DNA of 63,463 bases, from assembly GCA_913057685.1 (NCBI GenBank), contig CAJXOA010000009.1, forward strand, positions 1-63,463, written 5' to 3'. Positions within the stretch are counted from its first letter, which is position 1. The number at the start of each line of letters is the position of its first letter. The notes beneath the pieces are model-generated. The model was not told where the DNA came from. It ran no database searches and worked only from the letters and a program-made list of their open reading frames with translations. The stretch comes from an uncultured Trueperaceae bacterium. GTDB taxonomy: Bacteria > Deinococcota > Deinococci > Deinococcales > Trueperaceae. Both the position numbers and the translations under genes were made by a program. This document shows, in pieces, positions 40,654 to 51,926 of this stretch.

Positions 40654-42150
40654 ATGAACGACCCGACGCCCCGTGACCACGACCCCAGCGACGCGCCGCA
40701 CGGCGTCGCACCGCACGACGACGGCCCGAAGACCCTGTACAAGAAGGTCTGGGACGCGCACACCGTCCGCGATCTCGGGGGCGGCCGCACGCAACTGCTG
40801 ATCGGCACGCACCTCATCCACGAGGTCACCAGCCCGCAGGCGTTCGGGATGCTGCGCGACGCCGGGCTCGACGTCCGCATGCCGGAACGCACCTTCGCGA
40901 CCGTCGACCACATCGTGCCGACCCACAGCCTCGTCGAGCCGTTCGAGGACCCGATCGCCGACGAGATGATCCGCGAGCTGCGCAAGAACACCGAAGCGCA
41001 CGGCATCGAACTGTTCGACGTCACCACCGGCCGGCAGGGCATCGTGCACATGGTCGGCCCCGAGCAGGGCATCACGCAGCCGGGCACCACCATCGCCTGC
41101 GGCGACAGCCACACCAGCACGCACGGCGCCTTCGGCGCGATCGCCTTCGGGATCGGCACCAGCCAGGTCCGCGACGTCCTCGCGACGCAAACGATGGTGA
41201 TGAACGAACTGAAGGTCCGCCGCATCGAGGTGAACGGCACCCTGCGGCCCGGCGTGTACGCCAAGGACGTCATCCTCCACATCATCAAGACGCTCGGCGC
41301 GAAGGGCGGCATCGGCTACGCGTACGAGTACGCCGGCGACGTCTTCGACGCGATGACGATGGAGGAACGCATGACGGTGTGCAACATGTCGATCGAGGGC
41401 GGCGCGCGCTGCGGCTACGTCAACCCCGACGCGACGACGTTCGCCTACCTCGAGGGGCGCCCCTACGCCCCGAAGGGCGCGGACTGGGACGCCGCCGTCC
41501 AGCGCTGGCAGGCGCTCGCGAGCGACGAGGGGGCGCCGTACGACGACGTCGTCGTCATCGACGCCGCGGACATCGCACCGACCGTCACGTGGGGCATCAA
41601 CCCCGGCCAGGGGGTGTCGATCGCCGATCCCGTGCCCGACCCGGACGCCGTGGAGGACGAGGCGGAGGCCACCTCGATCCGCGAGGCGCTCGCGCACATG
41701 CAGCTCGAGCCGGGCGCCCCCATCCGCGGACAGAAGATCGACGTCGCCTTCTTCGGGAGCTGCACGAACGCCCGCCTCGGCGATTTCCTCGAGGCCGCCC
41801 GGGTGCTGGAGGGCCGCACGGTCGCGCCCGGCGTCGAGGCGATCGCGGTGCCCGGCTCGCAACTCGTGAAGGCGGAGTGCGAACGGCGCGGGATCGACCG
41901 GATCTTCATCGATGCCGGCTTCGAGTGGCGGGGGGCGGGCTGCAGCATGTGCCTGGCGATGAACCCCGACAAGCTCGAGGGCGACCAGTTGTGCGCCAGC
42001 AGCTCCAACCGAAACTTCAAGGGGCGCCAGGGGAGCCCCACCGGACGCACGGTCCTGATGAGTCCGGTGATGGTGATGGCGGCCGCCGTCACCGGGGAGA
42101 TCGCCGACGCCCGCGAGGTCTTCGGGACGGCCGCGGAGGTGCCGGCGTGA
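40654..42150 (+). CDS. leuC: 3-isopropylmalate dehydratase large subunit
   Basis: Aconitase-family enzyme that isomerises isopropylmalate in leucine synthesis. Signatures: [30 protein letters not shown], and cluster cysteines in [12 protein letters not shown] and [11 protein letters not shown]. 498 residues with a 24-residue polar N-terminal extension. GGAGG lies before the ATG. GTGA overlap with leuD. Confidence 0.96.
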   Translation: MNDPTPRDHDPSDAPHGVAPHDDGPKTLYKKVWDAHTVRDLGGGRTQLLIGTHLIHEVTSPQAFGMLRDAGLDVRMPERTFATVDHIVPTHSLVEPFEDPIADEMIRELRKNTEAHGIELFDVTTGRQGIVHMVGPEQGITQPGTTIACGDSHTSTHGAFGAIAFGIGTSQVRDVLATQTMVMNELKVRRIEVNGTLRPGVYAKDVILHIIKTLGAKGGIGYAYEYAGDVFDAMTMEERMTVCNMSIEGGARCGYVNPDATTFAYLEGRPYAPKGADWDAAVQRWQALASDEGAPYDDVVVIDAADIAPTVTWGINPGQGVSIADPVPDPDAVEDEAEATSIREALAHMQLEPGAPIRGQKIDVAFFGSCTNARLGDFLEAARVLEGRTVAPGVEAIAVPGSQLVKAECERRGIDRIFIDAGFEWRGAGCSMCLAMNPDKLEGDQLCASSSNRNFKGRQGSPTGRTVLMSPVMVMAAAVTGEIADAREVFGTAAEVPA

Positions 42151-42764
42151 GCGCCCTCCCACCGATCGCCGAGGTGCGCGGCCGCGCCGTGGTCGTGCCC
42201 GGCGACGACATCGATACCGACCGCATCATCCCCGCGCGCTTCCTGAAGTGCGTGACGTTCGACGACCTCGGGCCGGCGTTGTTCTACGACGAACGCTTCG
42301 AGGCGGACGGGACGTCGAAGGGCCACCCCCTCGACGCGCCCGAGGCGCAGGGCGCGACCGTGCTGATCAGCGGCGTGAACTTCGGCAGCGGCTCCAGCCG
42401 TGAGCACGCGCCGCAATCGATCCACAAGGCCGGCTTCCGCGCGGTGGTGGCGGGCAGCTTCGCGGAGATCTTCTTCGGCAACGCCACCACCCTCGGGATG
42501 CCGTGCGTGACGCTCGATCCCGACGACCTCGCGGTCCTGCAGCGGGTCGTGCGCGACGCGCCGGACACCGAGGTCACCGTCGACGTCGCGAACCGCGAGG
42601 TGCGGGCGGGCGAACGGGTGTTCCCCGCCGCGATCCCCGACGGGGCGCACGGCGCGCTCCTCGAGGGACGCTGGGATCCGCTCGGGGACCTGCTCGACGC
42701 CGCGGACGACGTCGACCGCCTCGCCCGCGACCTCGGGTACCTCCCCGACGGGAGCGGCGCGTGA
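42147..42764 (+). CDS. leuD: 3-isopropylmalate dehydratase small subunit
   Basis: Swivel-domain partner of Leu[31 protein letters not shown] and [17 protein letters not shown] are diagnostic. 205 residues. GTG in the leuC stop and GTGA overlap with leuB. Confidence 0.96.
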   Translation: MSALPPIAEVRGRAVVVPGDDIDTDRIIPARFLKCVTFDDLGPALFYDERFEADGTSKGHPLDAPEAQGATVLISGVNFGSGSSREHAPQSIHKAGFRAVVAGSFAEIFFGNATTLGMPCVTLDPDDLAVLQRVVRDAPDTEVTVDVANREVRAGERVFPAAIPDGAHGALLEGRWDPLGDLLDAADDVDRLARDLGYLPDGSGA

Positions 42765-43849
42765 GCCGCACCGCGCACGTCGCGCTGTTGCCCGGCGACT
42801 ACGTGGGGCCGGAGGTCACGGACGTCGCGCGCACCGTCCTCGAGGCGCTCGCGCCGCAGGCGGACCTCACCCTGACGTTCACCGAGCTCCCGTTCGGGGG
42901 CGCCGCGATCGACGCGCACGGCGAGCCGTTCCCCGCCCCCACCCGCGCGGCGCTGGCGGACGCCGACGCCGTCCTGCTCGGCGCGGTCGGGGGGCCGCAG
43001 GACCACCCGTGGAACGCGCTGCCGCGCGAGCAACGGGTCGAGTCCGGCCTGCTCGCGCTCCGCGCGCACCTGGGGGTGTTCGCGAACCTCCGTCCCGTCG
43101 TCGTCCATCCCGGCCTCGAGCGCTTGAGCCCCCTCAAGCCCGAGGTCGCGGAGGGCACCGACGTGCTGATCGTGCGGGAACTCACGGGCGGCATCTACTT
43201 CGGGACCCCCAGCCACGCCGACGCGACGCGCGGCGTCTCGACGATGGTGTACGAACGCAGCGAGGTCGAGCGCATCGCGCGCGTCGCCTTCGACGCCGCC
43301 CGCGGGCGGGGTGGGACGGTCACGAGCGTCGACAAGGCCAACGTCCTCGACGTCTCGCAGTTCTGGCGCGACGTCGTGATCGGCGTCCGGGAGGCGGAGT
43401 TCCCCGACGTGACCCTGGAGCACACGTACGTCGATGCGGCGGCGATGAAGCTGGCGTCGGAACCGACCGCGTTCGACGTGATCGTGACCGGGAACCTGTT
43501 CGGCGACGTCCTCAGCGACCTCGCGGCGGTCCTGCCCGGTTCGTTGGGGCTGCTGCCGTCCGCCAGCCTCGGGGGCGACGTCGGGCTGTTCGAACCGGTG
43601 CACGGCAGCGCCCCCGACATCGCCGGACGCGACCTCGTCAACCCGGTCGGGATGCTGGGCAGCGCCGCGATGATGCTGCGGCACGCCCTGCAGGCGCCCG
43701 ACGCCGCCGACGCCCTCGACGCCGCCGTCCAGCGCGCCCTGGCGGACGACCCGACCGTCGACCTCGGGGGGACGCGCGGCACCGCGGCGTTCCGCGACGC
43801 GGTCGTCGACGCCCTGGCCGTGCCCACCCCCGCGCGGACGCCCCGCTGA
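42761..43849 (+). CDS. leuB: 3-isopropylmalate dehydrogenase
   Basis: NAD-dependent oxidative decarboxylase that makes 2-oxoisocaproate. [11 protein letters not shown] (usually GDGIGPE), [19 protein letters not shown], the catalytic lysine in [20 protein letters not shown] and [13 protein letters not shown] are present. 362 residues. GTG start in the leuD stop. The D-G-I to D-Y-V change in the first motif is unusual. Confidence 0.95.
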   Translation: MSRTAHVALLPGDYVGPEVTDVARTVLEALAPQADLTLTFTELPFGGAAIDAHGEPFPAPTRAALADADAVLLGAVGGPQDHPWNALPREQRVESGLLALRAHLGVFANLRPVVVHPGLERLSPLKPEVAEGTDVLIVRELTGGIYFGTPSHADATRGVSTMVYERSEVERIARVAFDAARGRGGTVTSVDKANVLDVSQFWRDVVIGVREAEFPDVTLEHTYVDAAAMKLASEPTAFDVIVTGNLFGDVLSDLAAVLPGSLGLLPSASLGGDVGLFEPVHGSAPDIAGRDLVNPVGMLGSAAMMLRHALQAPDAADALDAAVQRALADDPTVDLGGTRGTAAFRDAVVDALAVPTPARTPR

Positions 43850-43884
43850 CCTCGCGCCGTCCGGCGCGCCGACAGGAGACCGAC

Positions 43885-45582
<1,698 letters not shown>

Positions 45583-45641
45583 CGTCGCTCCGTCGGGTGG
45601 GACCGCGCCGCGGTCCCGCCCGGCGGTCGGCGGGCCGCGGG

Positions 45642-45647
45642 TAGGAT
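45642..45647 (+). promoter_or_regulatory. Leaderless-type -10, thuA
   Basis: TAGGAT, 6 bases before the ATG at 45654. Confidence 0.6.
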
Positions 45648-45653
45648 GACGGC

Positions 45654-46415
45654 ATGAGCGACTCCTCCCCCACCCGCGTCCTGATCTGGAACGAGTACCT
45701 GCACGAGATCGAGAACGACGGCGTCGCGGCGCTGTACCCGAACGGCATCCACGGTGCGCTCGCCGACGCGTTCGGGGAGCGCGGCGGGTTCGCCGTGGAG
45801 ACCGCGACGTTGCGCGAGCCCGACCACGGCCTGAGCGAAGCGCGCTTGGCGGACACCGACGTGCTGTTGTGGTGGGGCCACAAGGCCCACGCGGAGGTGT
45901 CGGACGAGGCGGCGCGGATGGTGCACGAGGCGGTCCTGTCCGGCATGGGGTTGGTCGTGCTCCATTCGGGCCACATGTCGAAGGTGTTCCAACGGACGTT
46001 GGGGACGCACGGGACGCTCCGTTGGCGGGAGGCGGACGAGAAGGAACGCCTGTGGAACCTGCGTCCCGACCACCCGATCCTCGAGGGCATCCCGGAGTAC
46101 GTGGAGTTGGCGCAGGAGGAGATGTACGGCGAGCGGTTCGACGTGCCCGAACCCGACGAACTGCTGATGCTGAGTTGGTTCCAGGGTGGCGAGGTGTTCC
46201 GCAGCGTCGCGACGTGGCGGCGGGGCCTCGGGCGGGTCGTGTACGTCCGTCCCGGCCACGAGACCTACCCGACGTACCACGACCCGCACATCCGCCGCAT
46301 CGTCGTGCAGGCCGGCGCCTGGGCGGCGGCGCGGGTGCGGCAGGACGCGCGCCGCTGCACGAACCCCGCGTCGCTGGAACCCGTCCCGAACCCCGGGAAG
46401 GAACACATCCTCTAG
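45654..46415 (+). CDS. ThuA-family protein (trehalose utilisation type)
   Basis: 253 residues with the class I amidotransferase-like fold of Thu[73 protein letters not shown] and [17 protein letters not shown]. Rhizobial ThuA works on 3-keto-disaccharides. No trehalose genes are near. Leaderless start. Confidence 0.88.
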   Translation: MSDSSPTRVLIWNEYLHEIENDGVAALYPNGIHGALADAFGERGGFAVETATLREPDHGLSEARLADTDVLLWWGHKAHAEVSDEAARMVHEAVLSGMGLVVLHSGHMSKVFQRTLGTHGTLRWREADEKERLWNLRPDHPILEGIPEYVELAQEEMYGERFDVPEPDELLMLSWFQGGEVFRSVATWRRGLGRVVYVRPGHETYPTYHDPHIRRIVVQAGAWAAARVRQDARRCTNPASLEPVPNPGKEHIL

Positions 46416-46475
46416 CCCCCGTCGCCCGAGCGCCCGTCGCCCAAGCCCCGATCGCCCGAGCCCCCGTCGCCCCCC
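46416..46475. repeat. 15-bp minisatellite, four units
   Basis: Four 15-base units of CCCCCGTCGCCCGAG with small changes, starting directly after the thuA stop and running into the terminator stem. Confidence 0.8.
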
Positions 46476-46499
46476 GCCCGCCGCACGGGCGGGGGGCGA
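46467..46499. terminator. Bidirectional terminator-like hairpin
   Basis: Perfect 14-bp stem (TCGCCCCCCGCCCG with CGGGCGGGGGGCGA), loop CCGCA, between the convergent thuA and ispE. No T-run on either side. Confidence 0.65.
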
Positions 46500-46504
46500 C
46501 CGCG

Positions 46505-47422
46505 CTAGGGTCCCGCGATCTGCGGCGTCAGGTCGCCCGCCGACGCGGGAACGCGGACGGGGCGGACCCACGCGTCGGGGTGGTCGCCGGCGAGCGCCGC
46601 GGCGGCCCGGCGGGCGTGCCCCTCGTCGTCCGCCAGCGCGAAGCAGGTCGCGCCCGACCCGGACAGGATCGGGGCGTGCACGCCTACTTCGCGGAGGGCG
46701 GCGAGGGCGGCGCGGACCGGGGCGTGGAGCCGCCCGACGCCCGGCTGGAGGTCGTTGCGCCAGCGCGGGGCGTCGCCCGCCGCCCACGCCGCCTGGACGG
46801 CGTCCCAGGGGATCGGGGGACCGAACCCCCCGAGCGCCCGGTAGGCCTCCCCCGCCGACACCGCGACCGGCGGGCGGAGCACCACCCCCCAGCGGGCGGG
46901 AAGGTCGACGGGACGGAGCCGTTCGCCGCGCCCCCGGCCGCGGGCGGCGGGGTGGCCGGCGGCGAAGAACGGCACGTCGCTGCCCAGCCCCTTCGCGAGG
47001 TCGTGGAGGGCGGCCGCGGGAAGCGCGTCGGGGCCCGCGAGGGCCTGGAGGGCGCGGAGGACCGCGCCCGCGTCGCTGCTGCCACCCCCGAGGCCGGCGG
47101 CGACGGGGAGGCGCTTCTCGAGCACGATCTCGATGCCGGGCCCGTCGGGGTCGGCGGCCGCCCGCCAGGCAACCGCCGCCGTCGCGGCGAGGTTGTCGCC
47201 GTCCAGGGGCGGGAGGTCGCCGTCGGCGGCCTCCCCGCGGGCGTCGTGGATGCGGCCGTGGACCCGTGGGCCGGCGCGGCGGACGTGGACGACGTCGCCG
47301 ACGTCCAGCGTCGCGAACAGCGTGTCGATCTCGTGGAAGCCGTCGCCCCGCAACGCCGAAACGCGCAGGCCGAGGTTGACCTTGCCGGGCGCGAACGCGG
47401 TGGCGGTGGGGGCGTCGCTCAC
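46505..47422 (-). CDS. ispE: 4-diphosphocytidyl-2-C-methyl-D-erythritol kinase
   Basis: GHMP kinase of the MEP pathway. FAPGKVNLGLRVSALR at the start, the ATP loop LPVAAGLGGGSSDAGAVL, KGLGSDVPFF and LSGSGATCFAL. 305 residues. GTG start in the ispD stop (GTGA). Confidence 0.95.
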   Translation of the reverse strand: MSDAPTATAFAPGKVNLGLRVSALRGDGFHEIDTLFATLDVGDVVHVRRAGPRVHGRIHDARGEAADGDLPPLDGDNLAATAAVAWRAAADPDGPGIEIVLEKRLPVAAGLGGGSSDAGAVLRALQALAGPDALPAAALHDLAKGLGSDVPFFAAGHPAARGRGRGERLRPVDLPARWGVVLRPPVAVSAGEAYRALGGFGPPIPWDAVQAAWAAGDAPRWRNDLQPGVGRLHAPVRAALAALREVGVHAPILSGSGATCFALADDEGHARRAAAALAGDHPDAWVRPVRVPASAGDLTPQIAGP

Positions 47423-48081
47423 GCCGGGGGGGCGTCGGCGGTGGCGGTGCGCGCCAGCGCGTCGACGAAGGCGAGGTCGTCGGCGTGAGTGATCTTGTGC
47501 GACCAGGGGCTGCCGCGCACGAGGGTGACGGGGTGCGGAAGCGCCCGCACGAGGGCGGCGTCGTCGGTCGCGTCCGTCCCCCGGTCCGCTGCGGCGTCGT
47601 GCGCGCGGCGCAGCAGGTCGGCGTCGAACGCCTGCGGCGTCTGGATCGCCCGCAACGCGTCACGCGGCACCGTCGCGTCGCGCCCGACGTCGTGGAGGGT
47701 GTCGGCGACCGGGAGGGCGGCGGTCGCGGCGCCGTCGGCGTGGGCGGCGTCCAGCGCCCGCCGGAGCACGTCGCGGGGCGTGAGCGGCCGGGCGGCGTCG
47801 TGCACGACGACGTACGGGGCGTCGGTCGCGGCGAGGAGCGCCGCGACGGTCCCCTGCCGCGTCGCGGCGCCCGCGACGACGTGGGCGGTGGGGACGTGGG
47901 CGCGGGCCGCGGCGAGCGCGTCGCCGGGGACGGCGACGACGACCTCGTCGCAGACGGCGGACAGTGCGCGGACGGCGTGCGCGATCAGCGGGACGCCGGC
48001 GACCTCCACGAACGCCTTGGGGCCGCGCCCGAGGCGGAGGCCCGCGCCGGCGGCGGGCACGAGCCCGGCGCAACGCCTCAC
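47419..48081 (-). CDS. ispD: 2-C-methyl-D-erythritol 4-phosphate cytidylyltransferase
   Basis: Forms CDP-methylerythritol in the MEP pathway. LVPAAGAGLRLGRGPKAFVE has the glycine loop and the lysine, VVVHDAARPLTPRDVL and IQTPQAFDADLL follow. 220 residues. The GTG lies in the ubiX stop (GTGA at 48078-48081). Confidence 0.94.
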   Translation of the reverse strand: MRRCAGLVPAAGAGLRLGRGPKAFVEVAGVPLIAHAVRALSAVCDEVVVAVPGDALAAARAHVPTAHVVAGAATRQGTVAALLAATDAPYVVVHDAARPLTPRDVLRRALDAAHADGAATAALPVADTLHDVGRDATVPRDALRAIQTPQAFDADLLRRAHDAAADRGTDATDDAALVRALPHPVTLVRGSPWSHKITHADDLAFVDALARTATADAPPA

Positions 48082-48656
48082 CCGTCCTCCTTCCAGCGGG
48101 GGCTGCGCGCGTGCGGCACGCCGAGGTGGTCGAGGACGCGGGCGGTGACCGACCCGACCGCGTCGGCGAGGGTCTCGGGCCGGTGGTAGAAGCCGGGGGA
48201 GGCGGGCACGAGGGTCGTGCCGGCGTCGTGCGCCTTGAGCATGTTCTCGAGCATGGGGCGGGAGTACGGCGCTTCGCGGACGACGGCGACGAGCGGGCGG
48301 CGCTCCTTGAGGGCGACGTGCGCGGTGCGGGCGACGAGGTTGTCGGTGAAGCCGGTCGCGACCTTCGCGAGCGTCCCGGCGCTGCACGGCACGATCGCCA
48401 TCGAGCGGAAGCGGAAGCTGCCCGACGCGATCGCCGCCCCCAGGTCGCGATCGTCGTGCACGACGTCGGCGCTGGCGTGCAGGTCGTGCACCGTCGCGTC
48501 GGTTTCGCTGGGCAGCACCTGCTTCGCGCCCTGGGTGACGACGAGGTGGACCTCGACGTCGGCGGGCCGGAGTTGCTCGAGGAGGTCGAAGGCGTACGTC
48601 ACGCCGGACCCGCCGGAAACGGCGATCACGACGCGGTCGGGGGTCGGGGGCGTCAT
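48078..48656 (-). CDS. ubiX: Flavin prenyltransferase, UbiX family
   Basis: Prenylates FMN with dimethylallyl phosphate to make the cofactor of UbiD decarboxylases. VVIAVSGGSGVTYAFDLLE, IVPCSAGTLAKVATGFTDNL, VVREAPYSRPMLENM and LVPASPGFYHRP are typical. 192 residues. It shares an operon with isoprenoid genes that supply the prenyl donor. Leaderless ATG after TAGCAT. Confidence 0.93.
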   Translation of the reverse strand: MTPPTPDRVVIAVSGGSGVTYAFDLLEQLRPADVEVHLVVTQGAKQVLPSETDATVHDLHASADVVHDDRDLGAAIASGSFRFRSMAIVPCSAGTLAKVATGFTDNLVARTAHVALKERRPLVAVVREAPYSRPMLENMLKAHDAGTTLVPASPGFYHRPETLADAVGSVTARVLDHLGVPHARSPRWKEDG

Positions 48657-48662
48657 GCGGGG

Positions 48663-48668
48663 ATGCTA
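48663..48668 (-). promoter_or_regulatory. Leaderless-type -10, ubiX
   Basis: TAGCAT on the minus strand, 6 bases before the ATG at 48656. Divergent from the DUF309 promoter in a 44-bp gap. Confidence 0.6.
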
Positions 48669-48687
48669 CCCCGGCGTCGTGGACGGG

Positions 48688-48693
48688 TACGCT
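48688..48693 (+). promoter_or_regulatory. Leaderless-type -10, DUF309 gene
   Basis: TACGCT, 7 bases before the GTG at 48701. Confidence 0.6.
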
Positions 48694-48700
48694 CACGGGC

Positions 48701-49054
48701 GTGAAGGATGCCGAAGCGTGGAACGAGGGGCGCGCCCTCTTCGAGGCGGGGCGCTACTGGGATGCGCACGAGGCGTGGGAGCCGGCGTGGCTCGCCGCGT
48801 CGGGGGTGCAACGCCACTTCCTGGCCGGCGCGATCCTGTTGGCGGCGGCGCTGCACAAGGCGCGCGAGGGGGGCAGCCCGCGCGGGGGGCGCCGCAACTA
48901 CGCCAAGGCGTTGCGGCACCTGGCGGTCGTGCCCGACCGCTACGGCGGCGTGGCCGTGCGCACCCTCGAGGCGCGGGTCCACGCGGCGCTGCGCGATCCG
49001 TCGCAGCAGCCGACGATCCCGCCGACCGACGAGGACGAGGGGGCCGGCGCGTGA
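48701..49054 (+). CDS. DUF309 protein
   Basis: 117 residues, helical, with the family motif FEAGRYWDAHEAWEPAW (HExWE-like) and FLAGAILLAAALHKARE. Function unknown; the histidine and glutamates suggest a possible metal site. Leaderless GTG start, and GTGA coupling to the PspC gene. Confidence 0.85.
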   Translation: MKDAEAWNEGRALFEAGRYWDAHEAWEPAWLAASGVQRHFLAGAILLAAALHKAREGGSPRGGRRNYAKALRHLAVVPDRYGGVAVRTLEARVHAALRDPSQQPTIPPTDEDEGAGA

Positions 49055-49314
49055 GCCGGGATGCGCTGCCGCACGACCAGCGGCGGGCGCGCCGTCCCGC
49101 CGGGACCGACGCGCGGCTGGCGCGGTCGCGCGACGACCGACGCATCGCCGGCATCGCCGGCGGCGTCGCCGCGTTCACGGGCGCGCGGCCCGACCGGGTG
49201 CGGTGGATCTTCGCAGGCATCGTGCCGCTCTCGCTCGGGATCGCGGTGATCGGGTACCTGCTGTTGTGGGTCCTCCTCCCGCTCGCGCCGGAGGGCGACC
49301 CGGGGGACGCCTAG
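49051..49314 (+). CDS. PspC-domain membrane protein
   Basis: 87 residues. A basic N-terminus, then the PspC core DDRRIAGIAGGVAAFTGARP and a long membrane segment (IVPLSLGIAVIGYLLLWVLL). PspC-like proteins sense envelope stress in some bacteria. GTG in the DUF309 stop. Its TAG overlaps the convergent stop in a shared CTAG. Confidence 0.85.
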   Translation: MSRDALPHDQRRARRPAGTDARLARSRDDRRIAGIAGGVAAFTGARPDRVRWIFAGIVPLSLGIAVIGYLLLWVLLPLAPEGDPGDA

Positions 49315-49541
49315 AGGTCCCCCTCGTCGAGCAAGGGGACGGCGCCCCGCAGGTCGTCGGCGTCCAGCAACGGCGGCGGTTCGGGGGCGGCGATCGCGAC
49401 GAGCGCCGCGACGACGTCGGCCTCCTCGATGCGTCCGCCGGGCCCACGCCCGGCGACGGTGCGGAGGTCGACGTCGTGGGCGTCGGCCAACGCCCGCGCG
49501 AGGACGGTCGCGTCCGGCGGCGCGGGGGCGTCGCCGCTCAC
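49311..49541 (-). CDS. Stand-alone E3-binding (peripheral subunit-binding) domain protein
   Basis: 76 residues. The central segment ATVLARALADAHDVDLRTV followed by GRGPGGRIEEADVVAAL is the peripheral subunit-binding domain normally found inside E2 subunits of pyruvate-type dehydrogenases. No lipoyl or acyltransferase domain is attached. GTG start in the stop of the PASTA gene (GTGA at 49538-49541), so the two are made together. Function unclear. Confidence 0.75.
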   Translation of the reverse strand: MSGDAPAPPDATVLARALADAHDVDLRTVAGRGPGGRIEEADVVAALVAIAAPEPPPLLDADDLRGAVPLLDEGDL

Positions 49542-51010
49542 GGCGCCCACGCCTGGAAGAAGATGTCGTTGACGTACGTCTGCAGGAGCGCGTCGTCGCC
49601 GCGGATGCGGACGTCGGCGAACACCGCCTCGCCGGCGGGGACGACCCCCTCGAGGGCGGTGCGTTCGCCGGCGCCGTCGCGGACGACGAGGCGGAGGGCG
49701 TAGTCGTTGCGGGTGAGGCTGGCGACCCCCAACCGTCCGGGGTCGAACGCGAAGGGAACGACGCGGCCGCCCGTCCCGTCGGGCACGCCGCCGCGGACGG
49801 CGGCGCCGTCGAGGGCGAGGTCGTCGAGGAAGTCGCGTTCGGCTTCGCCGTCGTCGGTGGCCTCCGCCTCGACGGGCGGCGGGGCGGTCGGGGCGGCCGG
49901 CGCGTCGGCGGCTGCCGCCGGGTCGGGGGCGTCCCAGGCGACCGGGGCGGCGCCCGGGTCGGCGTCGAGGATGGCGGCGATCCGGTCGGCGGCGTCGTCG
50001 TCCGGGGCGGCGCCGGTCGCGTTCACGACGAGGGTGACGGGGGCGCCGGGCACGGTGAAGCCGGAGGGGCGGACGCCGAGCACGCCGCGGGGGGCGTCGG
50101 GCCGGTCGACGCGGAGGACGGGGCCGGGCACGAGCCCGGCGCGCCGCAGCGTGCGGCGGGCGGCGGCGAGGTCGAGGCCGGCGACGGTGGGGACGCGGGC
50201 GACGTCGCGCCCCTCGACGGCGTACCCGAGGGTGACGACCGCCCCGGGGGCGTGCACCCGTCCGGCGGCGGGCCGCTGCTGCGTGACGGTGCCGGGCGCG
50301 ACCCCGCCGACCGCGACGCCGAGCGCCTCGACGCGGCGGAAGCCGCGCGCGGCGAGGCGGTCGCGGGCGGCGTCGAGCGGCAGGCCGGTGACGGCGGGCA
50401 CCTCGAGGGGGAACGGCTCCGCACCGCGCGCGACCTCGAGGGCGACGACCGCGTCGGGGCCGACGGGGGCGCCGGACGGCGGCGTCTGCGCGAGGATCCG
50501 TCCGGCGTCGGCGTCGGCGTACCGGAACGAGGTGTCGGGGCCCGGGAGGCCGAGGGCGTCGAGCGCCTCGAGCGCCTGCGGGAGGGTCGTGCCGACGAGC
50601 GACGGCATCGCCTGCGTCCCCGCCTGGGCGGCGACCCCGACGGCGACCGACCGGCCGGTCCGCACGACCGCGCCCGCGGGGGGCGACTGCTCGACGATGA
50701 CGCCGGCGTCGGCGTCGTCGGTGGCGACGTCGTAGCGGGCTGCGGCGAGGTCGCGCTCCGCCAGGAGGGGCGCGCCGGTGGCGTAGGGCAGGCCGACGAG
50801 TTCGGGGATGGCGACCTCCTCGGCGGAGAAGGCGCGCGCCACGAGCGCGGCGGTGAGGGCGAGGAGGAGCGCGGCGACGGTCCAGGCGAGCACCGCGACG
50901 CCGGGGCCGAGAGGCGCGCCCGCCGGCCGCGCGGGGTGCGCGCCGGTGGGCGCGGTCGCGGCCGCGCCGGCCGACCGGCGGTTTTGCCGTGCTGGAGGGC
51001 GCTCGCTCAC
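49538..51010 (-). CDS. Membrane protein with four PASTA domains
   Basis: 490 residues. A basic cytoplasmic tail, one membrane helix (about 38-60), then four PASTA repeats (about 65-130, 133-195, 200-265, 268-330), each with the VPxxxGLxxxxAxxxL pattern. A proline- and aspartate-rich linker and a C-terminal beta domain end the protein (ALRLVVRDGAGERTALEGVV). There is no kinase domain, unlike PknB. PASTA domains bind peptidoglycan fragments. Leaderless GTG after TACCCT. Confidence 0.88.
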   Translation of the reverse strand: MSERPPARQNRRSAGAAATAPTGAHPARPAGAPLGPGVAVLAWTVAALLLALTAALVARAFSAEEVAIPELVGLPYATGAPLLAERDLAAARYDVATDDADAGVIVEQSPPAGAVVRTGRSVAVGVAAQAGTQAMPSLVGTTLPQALEALDALGLPGPDTSFRYADADAGRILAQTPPSGAPVGPDAVVALEVARGAEPFPLEVPAVTGLPLDAARDRLAARGFRRVEALGVAVGGVAPGTVTQQRPAAGRVHAPGAVVTLGYAVEGRDVARVPTVAGLDLAAARRTLRRAGLVPGPVLRVDRPDAPRGVLGVRPSGFTVPGAPVTLVVNATGAAPDDDAADRIAAILDADPGAAPVAWDAPDPAAAADAPAAPTAPPPVEAEATDDGEAERDFLDDLALDGAAVRGGVPDGTGGRVVPFAFDPGRLGVASLTRNDYALRLVVRDGAGERTALEGVVPAGEAVFADVRIRGDDALLQTYVNDIFFQAWAP

Positions 51011-51017
51011 GCGATGG

Positions 51018-51023
51018 AGGGTA
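51018..51023 (-). promoter_or_regulatory. Leaderless-type -10, PASTA gene
   Basis: TACCCT on the minus strand, 7 bases before the GTG at 51010. Confidence 0.6.
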
Positions 51024-51053
51024 CCACGGGGGGGCGGGTGGCGGGCGGTCGGG

Positions 51054-51059
51054 TACCCT
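51054..51059 (+). promoter_or_regulatory. Leaderless-type -10, unknown gene at 51066
   Basis: TACCCT, 6 bases before the ATG at 51066. Divergent from the PASTA promoter in a 55-bp gap. Confidence 0.6.
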
Positions 51060-51065
51060 TCGCGC

Positions 51066-51737
51066 ATGGCGACGCCCCCCGATCCCGAGCGGCCGCGTCC
51101 GGCGTCCACCGCGCCACCCCCCGACGACGCGGCGTTGCTGGGCGCCGACCACCCCGACGCCCCCGCCCCCGACCGCGACGTGGTCGGCGCGGCGGGGCGC
51201 GCCGAGGTCGACGCCCTGCGCGCGGCGTCGGCGCCGTTGGCGCCGCGCGTGTGGGTTCCGGCGTCGGTCGAAGCGGCGTTCTACCGCCTGAACCAACTAC
51301 CTCCCCGCCTCGACGCGCTGTTCGCCGGGGTGGCCGGGCCCGATCCGGACGAGGACGACGTCGAGGACCTCGCGCCGGAGGCGCGCGCCCTGATCGCCGA
51401 GCACGCGTTGATGGACCTGTTCGTCGAGGCGTTCTACGAGGCGCTGGCGCCGCTCCCCGCGCGGGTGCGGGTCCGCCGCCTCGGGGCGGCGGGGCGGGTC
51501 GCGCCGCGCGGCCGTCCGGCCCTGCTGGCGTTGCGCGCGGCGTGGGCGGACGACTTCGGCGACGAAGCGATCCTGCGGCGCCTGCGGGCGGGGGGCGCCC
51601 TCACCCCGCCGCCCCGCCCGACGGTCGTGCACGCCGACGACGTCCTGCGCGGGGACGGCTTCGTGGACGGCGACGGGGCGTGGACGCGGCCCGCGCCGGC
51701 GGGGGGTGGGGCGGGCGACGCGTCCGACCCTGCATAG
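51066..51737 (+). CDS. Protein of unknown function
   Basis: 223 residues. A disordered proline- and aspartate-rich N-terminus (1-50), a helical middle (VEAAFYRLNQLPPRLDALFA, ALIAEHALMDLFVEAFYEAL) and a basic end. I recognise no family. Leaderless start and standard codon use support a real gene. Confidence 0.7.
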   Translation: MATPPDPERPRPASTAPPPDDAALLGADHPDAPAPDRDVVGAAGRAEVDALRAASAPLAPRVWVPASVEAAFYRLNQLPPRLDALFAGVAGPDPDEDDVEDLAPEARALIAEHALMDLFVEAFYEALAPLPARVRVRRLGAAGRVAPRGRPALLALRAAWADDFGDEAILRRLRAGGALTPPPRPTVVHADDVLRGDGFVDGDGAWTRPAPAGGGAGDASDPA

Positions 51738-51926
51738 CCTTGCGGCACCGTGCATGACGGCCGGGAGGGCGTTTGACGGGCGGTCGCGGGAGTGGTACAC
51801 CAAGGACCGTCCCCGCGGGCCGTTCTCGTCGCTGTCCCCTCCCGCGGGCCGCGTGTCGCACCTGCGCACGCAACGCCCAGGAGCCGCACCCCATCGCGGT
51901 TCTCCATTCACGTAAGGAGACCAGGT
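51738..51926 (+). promoter_or_regulatory. Promoter and leader of the amino-acid ABC transporter
   Basis: TTGACG (51773-51778), a 17-base spacer and TACACC (51796-51801) form a fair promoter. The 120-base leader ends with AAGGAG. I see no riboswitch or leader peptide in it. Confidence 0.5.

Noticed and set aside
46416-46475. Repeats as a possible CRISPR array
   Set aside because: Units are 15 bases, directly adjacent, with no spacers and no cas genes.
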